Shown here one piece after another: positions 1 through 6,357 of a stretch of 7,872 bases of DNA; position 1 is the first letter of the stretch, and each line of letters starts with the position of its first letter. The notes beneath the pieces were generated by a model. It was not told the DNA's origin, searched no databases, and worked only from the letters and a program-made list of their open reading frames with translations. Both the position numbers and the translations under genes were made by a program. The stretch lies in NCBI GenBank assembly GCA_964616015.1, contig CAZTTC010000143.1, forward strand, positions 1 through 7,872, in the 5' to 3' direction. The stretch comes from Methylibium sp964616015 (GTDB taxonomy: Bacteria > Pseudomonadota > Gammaproteobacteria > Burkholderiales > Burkholderiaceae_C).

Positions 1-2524
1 ACCGGCTTGCACTTGCCGCAGCGCAGGCAGTCCTTGATGCTGTCGCTGATCGCGCCGATGTCGCTCTGCTGCATGATCAGCGACTCGTGGCCCATCAGCC
101 CGAAGCTCGGCGTGTAGGCGTGGCTCAGGTCGGCCGGCAGTACGTCGTCGCCCAGCGCCTTCAGCGCGCCGCCGCGCAGCAGCTTGCCCTTGTTGAAGCG
201 GCCTTCGGGATCGATGCGCTGCTTGTAGGCGGTGAAGTCGGCGATCTCGGCGTCGCTCAGGAACTCGAGCTTGGTGATGCCGATGCCATGCTCGCCGGAG
301 ATCACGCCGTCGAGCCGGCGCGCCAGCGCCATGATGCGGCCCACCGCCTCGTGCGCGGTCTGCAGCATCTCGTAGCTGTCGCTGTTGACCGGGATGTTGG
401 TGTGCACGTTGCCGTCGCCGGCATGCATGTGCAGCGCGACCCACACGCGCCCGTGCAGCACCTCCTGGTGGATGCGGCGGCACTCGTCGATGACCGGCGC
501 GAAGGCGGCGCCGGCGAAGAGGTCCTGCAGGGGTTTGAGGACCTGCAGCTTCCACGACGCACGCAGGCTGTCGTCCTGCAGCTGCGAGAAGAAGCTGCGG
601 CCGCCGGCCTGCACGACGTCCAGGCCCTGCAGCCAGCCGTCCCACAGCGCCCTCACTTCGCGCAGCAGCGCCAGGGCCTGCTGCACCCGGTCCTCCAGCA
701 GCTCGGCGCTCGGGATGTCACCGGCGTCGTCGGTCTTGCCGAGCGGCAGCTGGCCCTCGGCGAAGAAGGCCTCCAGCGCGTCGATCAGCTGCAGCTTGTT
801 GCGCAGCGAGAGCTCGATGTTGATGCGCTCGATGCCTTCGGTGTATTCGCCCATGCGCGGCAGCGGGATCACCACGTCCTCGTTGATCTTGAAGGCGTTG
901 GTGTGCTTGCTGATGGCCGCCGTGCGCTTGCGGTCGAGCCAGAACTTCTTGCGCGCATCCGCGCTCACCGCGATGAAGCCCTCGCCGTGGCGCGAGTTGG
1001 CCAGGCGCACGACCTCGCTGGTGGCGCGCGCGACCACGTCCGCGTCGTCGCCGGCGATGTCGCCGACCAGCACCATCTTCGGCAGCCCGCCGCGCTTGGA
1101 CTTGGTGGCATAGCCCACCGCCTTGAGGTAGCGGTCGTCCAGATGCTCCAGGCCCGCGAGGATCGCGCCGCCGCGCTTATGCTCCTCGAACATGTAGTCC
1201 TTGATGTCGACGATGCTCGGCACCGCGTCCTTCGCGTTGCCGAAGAACTCCAGGCAGACCGTGCGCGTGTGCGCCGGCATGCGGTGCACGATCCAGCGCG
1301 CGCTGGTGATCAGTCCGTCGCAGCCTTCCTTCTGGNNNNNNNNNNCTTGCCCAGGCCCTCCTTGCGGAAGGTGCTGCCGGGGATGTCGAGCCGCTCGGTG
1401 CGCTGCGCGGTCTTGCCATCGGCCTCGAACCAGCGCAACTCGAAGCTCGCCACATCGACGTCGTGGATCTTGCCGCGGTTGTGGTTCAGCCGGACGACCT
1501 CGAGCCACTGTGCGTCGGGGGTCACCATGCGCCAGCTCGCGAGGTTGTCGAGCGCCGTGCCCCACAGCACCGCCTTCTTGCCGCCGGCGTTCATCGCGAT
1601 GTTGCCGCCGATGCAGCTGGCTTCGGCCGAAGTCGGGTCGACCGCGAAGACGTGCCCGGCGCGCTCGGCCGCATCCGCTACGCGCTGGGTCACGACCCCG
1701 GCCTCGGTCCAGACCGTCGGTACCGGCGCATCGAGGCCCGGCAGGGTGACCCACTCGACCTCGCTCATCGCCTCGAGCTTCTCGGTGTTGATGACCGCGC
1801 TCTTCCAGGTCAGCGGGATGGCGCCGCCGGTGTAGCCCGTGCCACCGCCGCGCGGGATGATGGTCAGGCCCAGTTCGATGCAGCCGGCCACCAGCGCCGC
1901 CATCTCGGCCTCGGTGTCCGGAGTCAGCACGACGAAGGGGTACTCGACGCGCCAGTCGGTCGCGTCGGTCACGTGCGAGACACGCGACAGGCCGTCGAAC
2001 TTGATGTTGTCCCGGGCCGTGTGCCTGCCCAGGCGCCGCGCGGTGCGGCGCCTCAGCTCAGCCACCGTGTCGAAGCCCTCGGCAAAGCGCCGCACGGCGC
2101 CGCGCGCCGCCTGCAGCAGCTCGCCGACGCGGGCATTGCGCTCGGCGGCCTCGGCGTCCATCGTCGCCTCGTCCTTGTCCGCGCGGCGCTTGTCGATCTC
2201 GCCCAGGCGATGGTGCAGGGCCTCGACCAGCAGGCGGCGGCGGCGCGGGTTGTCCAGCAGATCGTCCTGCAGGTAGGGGTTGCGCTGCACCACCCAGATG
2301 TCGCCGAGCACCTCGTAGAGCATGCGCGCCGAGCGGCCGGTGACGCGCTCGGCGCGCAGCTGGTGCAGCATCTCCCAGGCGCGCGCACCGAGCAGGCGCT
2401 GCACGATCTCGCGGTCCGAGAACGAGGTGTAGTTGTAGGGGATCTCGCGCAAGCGCGCGCTGCCACCCTGCGCGGCGGCATCGAGGGCGGTGCGTGCGGA
2501 TTGAAGAGGGAGCGGTGCGTTCAT
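1..2524 (-). CDS. FAD-binding and Fe-S-binding oxidoreductase with N-terminal DUF3683 domain, 3' end outside window, interrupted by an assembly gap
   Basis: This is a large flavin dehydrogenase of the D-lactate/D-2-hydroxyacid dehydrogenase superfamily, expected to oxidise a 2-hydroxyacid and pass electrons through Fe-S clusters. The true substrate is not evident. Residues ~24-92 form the DUF3683 region (REIPYNYTSFSD, GRSARMLYEVLGDIWVVQRN). Residues ~195-345 are the PCMH-type FAD domain, with PRGGGTGYTGGAIP at 224-237 and IGGNIAMNAGG at 305-315. After the gap come the FAD-oxidase C-terminal motifs HMHAGDGNVHTN (near 395-430) and GEHGIGITK (270-296). At the left edge the ferredoxin-like CLRCGKCKP begins, with cysteine codons at 27-29, 18-20 and 9-11. 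About 850 residues are visible; I recall the family as roughly 1,300, so a third or more lies beyond the edge. The ATG at 2522-2524 is chosen because family-like sequence starts soon after it; no clear Shine-Dalgarno precedes it. Frame changes across the N-run, which I attribute to a wrong gap length, not a mutation. Family assignment is firm; the exact reaction is not. Confidence 0.92.
1336..1345. other. Assembly gap (10 N) inside the oxidoreductase gene
   Basis: Ten consecutive N. On the minus strand the protein reads in one frame up to FRKEGLGK (last codon 1346-1348) and resumes as QKEGCDGLITSARW (first codon 1332-1334) in another frame. Both sides are clearly the same family, so the true gap length must leave remainder 2 on division by 3. 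Ten does not, so the N count is a placeholder. Confidence 0.97.
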
Positions 2525-2533
2525 GGGCCGGCA

Positions 2534-2548
2534 GGCGGCGCAGCCGCC
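2534..2548 (-). promoter_or_regulatory. GC hairpin just upstream of the oxidoreductase start codon
   Basis: A perfect 6-bp inverted repeat, GGCGGC (2534-2539) and GCCGCC (2543-2548), encloses a 3-nt loop. It ends 9 nt before the ATG at 2522-2524, where a Shine-Dalgarno would normally sit, and no Shine-Dalgarno is visible. A stem here could limit ribosome access, but GC-rich DNA makes such repeats often by chance. Confidence 0.3.
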
Positions 2549-2558
2549 GCGACGCTCG

Positions 2559-2564
2559 ATTATC
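2559..2564 (-). promoter_or_regulatory. Possible -10 element for the oxidoreductase gene
   Basis: On the minus strand this reads GATAAT, five of six matches to TATAAT, in an otherwise very GC-rich intergenic region and 34 nt before the start codon. No convincing -35 hexamer is found 16-18 nt upstream. Position and A/T content are the only support. Confidence 0.3.
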
Positions 2565-2653
2565 GCAGTGCAGCAAGCAACGCAGGGCATCGCGGAGGGG
2601 CTCGTCGATCAAGGCTGCGACGCTGGCCTCGCGGCTGCAGGCCAGGCCGCGCC

Positions 2654-2670
2654 CTCCGGCGCTGCCGGGG
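2654..2670. other. Short GC-rich inverted repeat between the flippase-like and oxidoreductase genes
   Basis: On the plus strand CTCCGGC (2654-2660), loop GCT and GCCGGGG (2664-2670) can pair over 7 positions with one T-G wobble. No T-run follows on either strand, so it is not a standard intrinsic terminator. The rest of the 255-nt intergenic region (2525-2779) shows no gene. Confidence 0.2.
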
Positions 2671-2779
2671 CGACGCTGGTGGCGTCACCCGGCGTGAGGT
2701 CCCTGGCGCGCCATCGTGGTCAGCACAGGCCGCGAGCGTCGCACTGGGCAGACGCCCCCGGATCGGACTCGTTGGCGCG

Positions 2780-3154
2780 TCAGGCGTCAGCGGCCAGCAG
2801 CACCACGCCGACCACGATCAGGCTGCACCCGGCAGCACGCTGCCACGAGAACGTTTCGCCCAAGTACAGGACGCCAATGGTCATCGTGAACACGAAACCA
2901 AGGCTCACGAGAGGATGGGCGACGCTCACGTCGAGTCGCGAAAGGACCCAGATCCACAGCGCAGCGCTCGTGCCGTAGAGCGCGAATCCGAGCCACACAA
3001 GAGGACTGCCGAGCGCATGCGCGTAGGTCGCAACGATCGGCTCGCCCGCGTCGCGGACTCCGCGAGGCAAGCTCATGCCGCTCTTCAGCGCGAGCTGAGC
3101 GGCGCTCGACATGAGGACGCAAAACAGTGCGAGCACCAGAGCGACTGATCTCAA
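2780..3154 (-). CDS. Four-helix DMT/SMR-type membrane protein, ArnE/ArnF-like lipid-carrier flippase subunit candidate
   Basis: The product is a 124-aa inner-membrane protein with four predicted helices at about residues 3-25, 51-72, 79-97 and 105-122. The second half (AHPLVSLGFVF, LYLGETFSWQRAAG, then a hydrophobic C-terminus) resembles EamA/SMR transporters. ALWIWVLSRLDVSVAHPLVS is reminiscent of ArnE/ArnF, which move undecaprenyl-phosphate-linked aminoarabinose. Helix 1 lacks the membrane glutamate essential in EmrE-type drug exporters, so a drug pump is less likely. I chose the TTG at 3152-3154: AGAGG lies 5 nt upstream, a TATACT element lies 26 nt upstream, and 124 aa suits the family. 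ATG codons further up (3227-3229, 3281-3283) would add a hydrophilic tail to a family that starts near helix 1. The gene lies 173 nt downstream of a GT-C-like gene on the same strand, which fits a lipid-linked sugar role. The substrate is unknown. Confidence 0.8.
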   Translation of the reverse strand: MRSVALVLALFCVLMSSAAQLALKSGMSLPRGVRDAGEPIVATYAHALGSPLVWLGFALYGTSAALWIWVLSRLDVSVAHPLVSLGFVFTMTIGVLYLGETFSWQRAAGCSLIVVGVVLLAADA

Positions 3155-3159
3155 GCGGG

Positions 3160-3164
3160 CCTCT
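3160..3164 (-). promoter_or_regulatory. Shine-Dalgarno supporting the TTG start of the flippase-like gene
   Basis: AGAGG on the minus strand is separated by 5 nt from the TTG at 3152-3154. It is the best ribosome-binding sequence near any candidate start of this frame and is the main reason to prefer the rare TTG over ATG codons further upstream. Confidence 0.45.
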
Positions 3165-3180
3165 AACCAGTTGTTACACG

Positions 3181-3186
3181 AGTATA
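3181..3186 (-). promoter_or_regulatory. Possible -10 element for the flippase-like gene
   Basis: The minus strand reads TATACT, five of six matches to TATAAT. A start site about 7 nt downstream would give a ~20-nt leader holding the AGAGG and the TTG start. No good -35 is seen at the standard distance. A small inverted repeat, TAAC-N5-GTTA (3164-3176), overlaps the predicted start site. Confidence 0.3.
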
Positions 3187-3327
3187 AGGAGGCACGACAT
3201 CGAACCCGCACCGGCTTCCCCAAAGGCATCGCGCCAAGTGCCGCAGTCACGTGACATTTGTCCCGTGGGGCACTCATTGGCACATGTCCAAGCCATCCGC
3301 CGCCACGCCCCGGTCATCGTCCGGTGG

Positions 3328-4635
3328 TCACTGATGCATGGGCGCAGCGCCGGCAGGCTTCACCATCGGTGTGCCATGAAGCTCGAGCCAAGGTAGGAGA
3401 TCCTGATCGAGTCGAGCGGTCATCTCATTGAAGACCGTGAAGTTGTTGAAGGCCACCGTGACGATCGTGGCCACGACAAGAAGCCTGGCCCACCGGAAAG
3501 TCGATGCATGGGCGGCCAGCAGGACCAGCATCGGAACGAAGTGAGCGGAAAAGAGAAAAGGCCCGTCGGCAAACAACATGTGCATCGCGAACTGCGATCC
3601 CAGACCGAGCAGCAATACGTCGCGCAGCACGCGCGTACCGTCCTTTCGTGTGGCCGCTCCGTACAAGCCCGTGGCCAGGAGCATGAGCCAGAGGCCGACG
3701 CCGACGACTCCTGTCCTGCTGCCGCTGCCCGCTGCAGACACCTCGCTCACGACCTCGGTCGCACCATCGCCGCGTGGCCGAAACACCGGGGCCGGCATCA
3801 CCACGCTGTGCACGAAGAACGAGCGAACATCCGAGAGCTGAGGTTCGCGAACCCAGGCGATGTAGCGCCTGAAGTCGCCGACGTAGCCGGACGACGGGAT
3901 CACCAGTTTGGAGGTGATGCCGAGAATCACGACGGCACAGCCTGCCACCAAGAAGACGCGGACAGCGCTCTTCCATCGCGGCCACGACAGACGCAGCGTG
4001 GCATAGACACCGACCATCCAGTTGGTCAGCGTCATGGACATGGTGGCGATGTTCCCGAGCACCAAGGTGGAAAAGCGAGGACGAGCAGCCAGGGCCACGA
4101 TGGCCAGCATCGCCAGAATGCTCGTCCCGCCGAAGGGGAAGGTTTCAGGCACCGTCAACCAGAACACGGTCGACGTCGAAACACAGAAGAGCAAGGTGAA
4201 CAGCCACGCGTCGATGCGCGCGGCGGCGATCCGTCGCAGGATCAGGTAGATCAATGCCGCTGCCGCGCCGGCATTGACAGCCAGTACGAGCCTCACGATC
4301 GACGCAGGCGCCGCATCGGTGAGCAAGCCGACAAGCGCCACCAGCGGCCACATCACGATCGAGAAGAGCGGATGCATTCCGGTGCGGTGATGATTCGATT
4401 GGAGCTCCGTCATGTTGGAGTACACCAATGCGATGTCGGCCTGGAAGTAGATGTTGTCGAACTCCGCCCAGCCGATGAACGGCAGTATCCAGCGCGACGC
4501 AGAGAACACGGCGGTGGCCGTGATCGCGAACCAGCCCAGAGCCACCGCAATGTCCAGCCGGTCGAGTGACGCCGGCAGCCTTCGGTCGCTTGGGCGCCCC
4601 CCCGCGAGGTCGACGTCGTCGGAAGTTCCGCTCAC
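3328..4635 (-). CDS. Multi-pass membrane protein resembling GT-C glycosyltransferases
   Basis: A 435-aa protein with about ten or eleven hydrophobic segments: roughly 28-50, 90-106, 112-134, 142-160, 169-184, 188-213, 225-247, 309-327, 337-357, 361-378 and 383-400. A soluble loop lies at ~250-305. After helix 1 comes a long periplasm-type loop with DNIYFQAD (60-67) and NHHRTGMHPLF (81-91). An acidic residue after the first helix plus conserved loop histidines is the layout of GT-C enzymes, which transfer sugars from polyprenyl-phosphate donors. VPETFPFGG (162-170) is also like motifs of such proteins. I do not recognise a named family, and donor and acceptor are unknown. The start is GTG (4633-4635), supported by AGGAG six nt upstream. 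Several lines are only 53-55% GC against about 70% in flanking genes, suggesting acquisition or relaxed composition. It precedes the four-helix flippase-like gene. Membrane protein is certain; glycosyltransferase is an inference. Confidence 0.75.
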   Translation of the reverse strand: MSGTSDDVDLAGGRPSDRRLPASLDRLDIAVALGWFAITATAVFSASRWILPFIGWAEFDNIYFQADIALVYSNMTELQSNHHRTGMHPLFSIVMWPLVALVGLLTDAAPASIVRLVLAVNAGAAAALIYLILRRIAAARIDAWLFTLLFCVSTSTVFWLTVPETFPFGGTSILAMLAIVALAARPRFSTLVLGNIATMSMTLTNWMVGVYATLRLSWPRWKSAVRVFLVAGCAVVILGITSKLVIPSSGYVGDFRRYIAWVREPQLSDVRSFFVHSVVMPAPVFRPRGDGATEVVSEVSAAGSGSRTGVVGVGLWLMLLATGLYGAATRKDGTRVLRDVLLLGLGSQFAMHMLFADGPFLFSAHFVPMLVLLAAHASTFRWARLLVVATIVTVAFNNFTVFNEMTARLDQDLLPWLELHGTPMVKPAGAAPMHQ

Positions 4636-4641
4636 TGTTTG

Positions 4642-4646
4642 CTCCT
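4642..4646 (-). promoter_or_regulatory. Shine-Dalgarno deciding the GTG start of the GT-C-like gene
   Basis: AGGAG on the minus strand is 6 nt from the GTG at 4633-4635. The match and spacing are close to ideal and make this GTG the preferred start. Confidence 0.7.
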
Positions 4647-4985
4647 GTGGATGAGGTGCGGTCGGCGTCCGGGAGCCAACGCGCTGACTTCGCGCGGACC
4701 GCTGGGTGAGCCGCGCCGTGCGGCAGCGCGGCGACGAATTGTGACGGCAGCTGCCCCCGCCGGCGAACAGGCGGTCTCGGGCACCGATGCGGCGCGGCTT
4801 GGCACAGCGGCCGTGCTGGATACGCCCTCAAGCTGCGGCCTGATGCCATCGCCGTGCCGACGCCCGAAGCGAATGCCCATGGGTCTGGTCCAGTCCCATC
4901 GTCCCGCCAGGCGTGGCGCTGCCGCGTTGCGGGCGGCGGGTGGATGCCGATGCCCATGCGTTGCAGGGCTGCACGCGCGCTGCAC

Positions 4986-4991
4986 TAGTAT
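4986..4991 (+). promoter_or_regulatory. Possible -10 element directly before the GDPD start codon
   Basis: TAGTAT matches TATAAT at four of six positions. TTGCAG (4961-4966) is a weak -35 candidate with a long 19-nt spacer. A start site 6-7 nt after the -10 would fall on the ATG itself (4998), and no Shine-Dalgarno is present, so a leaderless mRNA is conceivable. Weak evidence. Confidence 0.2.
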
Positions 4992-4997
4992 GCACCC

Positions 4998-5747
4998 ATG
5001 AAGGCGCTTGCTGCCTGGCCCTATCCGTTGTGGATCGCTCATCGCGGTGCCGGCAAGCTGGCGCCGGAGAACACGCTGGCCGCCTTCGAGCGCGGCCTGT
5101 CCCACGGCTACCGCATGGCCGAGTGCGACGTGACCCTGTCGGCCGACGGCGTCGCCTACCTCCTGCACGACGAGCGCCTGGAGCGCACGACCAATGGTCG
5201 CGGGCTCGCGGTCGAGCAGACCTGGGCCACGCTCTCGCGCCTCGATGCCGGCGCCTGGCACGGCGCACGCCATGCAGGCGAGCCCCTGCCCAGCCTGGCG
5301 ACGCTGGCGCGCTTTGCGCAGGCCCGCGGCCTGGCGCTCAACCTCGAGATCAAGCCCGGCCCGGGCGATGACGAGCGCTGCGGGCGCATCGTCGCCGCCG
5401 AGACGGCGCGGCTGTGGACCGGCCGGCCGACGCTTCCGCTGATGAGTTCGTTCTCGCCGACCGCGTTGCAGGCCGCACGCGATGCGGCGCCCGGCCTGCC
5501 CCGTGCGCACCTCTTCGAGTGGTTGCCGGCCGACGCTTGCGAGCAGGCGCTGGCCCTGGGCTGCGTGGCCATCGTGGCGCACTTCAGCGGCCTCGACGCC
5601 GCCACGATCACGCGCGCGCACGCAGCCGGACTGCGGGTGTTGAGCTACACCGTCAACGAGCCCGCGGCCGCACAGCACCTGCGCGCCGCTGGCATCGACG
5701 GCCTGATCACCGACGCGCTGGACCGCTTCGACCCCGCATCCGGCTGA
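4998..5747 (+). CDS. ugpQ: Cytosolic glycerophosphodiester phosphodiesterase, UgpQ type
   Basis: This enzyme hydrolyses glycerophosphodiesters, products of phospholipid deacylation, to sn-glycerol 3-phosphate and an alcohol (EC 3.1.4.46), feeding glycerol phosphate and phosphorus use. The 249-aa protein is a single GDPD TIM-barrel domain of usual length for UgpQ. The catalytic and metal-binding pattern is intact: AHRGAGKLAPENT (H15, R16, E24, N25), ECDVTLSADG (E42, D44), HDE (H57), NLEIKPG (E117, K119) and the C-terminal VLSYTVNEP and GIDGLITDALDRF. There is no signal peptide or membrane segment, so it should be cytosolic, unlike the periplasmic GlpQ. The ATG at 4998-5000 is chosen because the conserved barrel begins within 15 residues; no Shine-Dalgarno precedes it. 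No ugpBAEC transporter gene is nearby in the window, so it appears to be a single-gene unit. It ends 9 nt from the stop of the opposing DUF924 gene. Confidence 0.93.
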   Translation: MKALAAWPYPLWIAHRGAGKLAPENTLAAFERGLSHGYRMAECDVTLSADGVAYLLHDERLERTTNGRGLAVEQTWATLSRLDAGAWHGARHAGEPLPSLATLARFAQARGLALNLEIKPGPGDDERCGRIVAAETARLWTGRPTLPLMSSFSPTALQAARDAAPGLPRAHLFEWLPADACEQALALGCVAIVAHFSGLDAATITRAHAAGLRVLSYTVNEPAAAQHLRAAGIDGLITDALDRFDPASG

Positions 5748-5756
5748 GGGCCGCGA

Positions 5757-6311
5757 TCAACCGGCGAAGCCTCCCTGGTCCAGAAAGGCCTGCTCCTCGG
5801 CCGTGGTCACACGGCCCAGCATCGGATTGCGGTGCGGGAAGCGTCCGAACCGCTCGACGATGCGGAGGTGGCCCTCGGCGTGGTCGAGCGACGGGCGGCC
5901 GATGCGGCGGTTGAGCTCGACGGCCCGCCGCTGGTCGGCCAGGTCTTCGGAGTGCGAGAACGGCAGGTAGCAGAAGACGCGCAACTCGGGTTCAACCTGC
6001 GCATCGAAGCCGGCCTCGACCAGCCGTCGCGCAAAGTGCCGCGCCAGCGCATCGGTCGCGTACATGTGGCCGCTGCCGCGGAAGGCGTTGCGCGGCAACT
6101 GGTCCAGCAGGATCAGCAGGGCCAGCGCACCGTCGGCCGTGGTCGCCCAGGCATCGAGCTCGCGGCGTGCCGCTGCAAAGTGCAGGCCGACGAAGCGATC
6201 GTGGAACTGCCGGTCGAAGGCCGGGTCCTTGCGGAACCAGCGATCGGGTCCGGCCTCGCGCCAGAAACGCAGCACGTCGCCGGGCCTTGATGCGAGCTCC
6301 GCTTTGACCAT
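5757..6311 (-). CDS. DUF924 family protein
   Basis: A 184-aa soluble protein of the DUF924 family, whose biochemical role is not established. The family fold is recalled as all-helical and TPR-like. Diagnostic motifs are all present: VLRFW (13-17), a WF...DP...FDRQF segment (25-36), LLDQLPRN (68-75), YLPFSHSEDL (115-124) and ERFGRFPHRN (153-162). Length is normal and there is no signal peptide. The ATG at 6309-6311 is supported by a strong AAGGAG five nt upstream (6317-6322). The gene follows hutG by 46 nt on the same strand, so the two are likely co-transcribed, but with its own good ribosome-binding site. Its stop lies 9 nt from the stop of the convergent GDPD gene, and no clear terminator hairpin is visible between them. 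Confidence 0.9.
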   Translation of the reverse strand: MVKAELASRPGDVLRFWREAGPDRWFRKDPAFDRQFHDRFVGLHFAAARRELDAWATTADGALALLILLDQLPRNAFRGSGHMYATDALARHFARRLVEAGFDAQVEPELRVFCYLPFSHSEDLADQRRAVELNRRIGRPSLDHAEGHLRIVERFGRFPHRNPMLGRVTTAEEQAFLDQGGFAG

Positions 6312-6316
6312 CCGGA

Positions 6317-6322
6317 CTCCTT
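6317..6322 (-). promoter_or_regulatory. Shine-Dalgarno of the DUF924 gene
   Basis: AAGGAG on the minus strand lies 5 nt from the ATG at 6309-6311. It fixes the start of the DUF924 protein and rules out longer readings of the same frame. Confidence 0.7.
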
Positions 6323-6357
6323 GTGTCGCGCGTTGCGCAGGATCATGACCCGGTGCG

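Larger units (their letters stand above)
4636..4997. other. Noncoding divergent intergenic region between the GT-C-like and GDPD genes
   Basis: These 362 bases separate two divergently read genes and must hold both promoters. Frames that cross it give arginine- and alanine-rich sequence with no family resemblance, so I call no gene. Apart from the ribosome-binding site next to the GTG, a possible -10 next to the GDPD ATG and the 8-bp palindrome CCCATGGG (4876-4883), I see no strong promoter, tRNA, riboswitch or terminator. Confidence 0.6.

Noticed and set aside
1310..1348. Premature stop or frameshift pseudogene in the oxidoreductase
   Set aside because: The stop arises only from reading across a placeholder N-run. 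Both sides are intact family sequence.
87..1835. 582-codon plus-strand open frame opposite the oxidoreductase gene
   Set aside because: Its translation is rich in A, R, V, Q, H and L with no recognisable motif, and it runs through the N-gap. It is antisense to a well supported gene, as expected from GC-rich third positions.
2705..2712. 8-bp palindrome GGCGCGCC
   Set aside because: A single palindrome in very GC-rich DNA with no partner or context is not evidence of an operator.
1463..3148. 561-codon plus-strand open frame spanning the oxidoreductase N-terminus, an intergenic region and the flippase-like gene
   Set aside because: It crosses two real minus-strand genes and the space between them, and its composition looks like antisense read-through, not a protein.
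3508..4569. 353-codon plus-strand open frame opposite the GT-C-like gene
   Set aside because: Highly charged, low-complexity translation with many H, R, D and Q, antisense to a clear membrane protein with a good ribosome-binding site.
4632..5678. 348-codon minus-strand open frame opposite the GDPD gene
   Set aside because: The GDPD frame carries every catalytic residue; this frame has no motif and is its antisense shadow.
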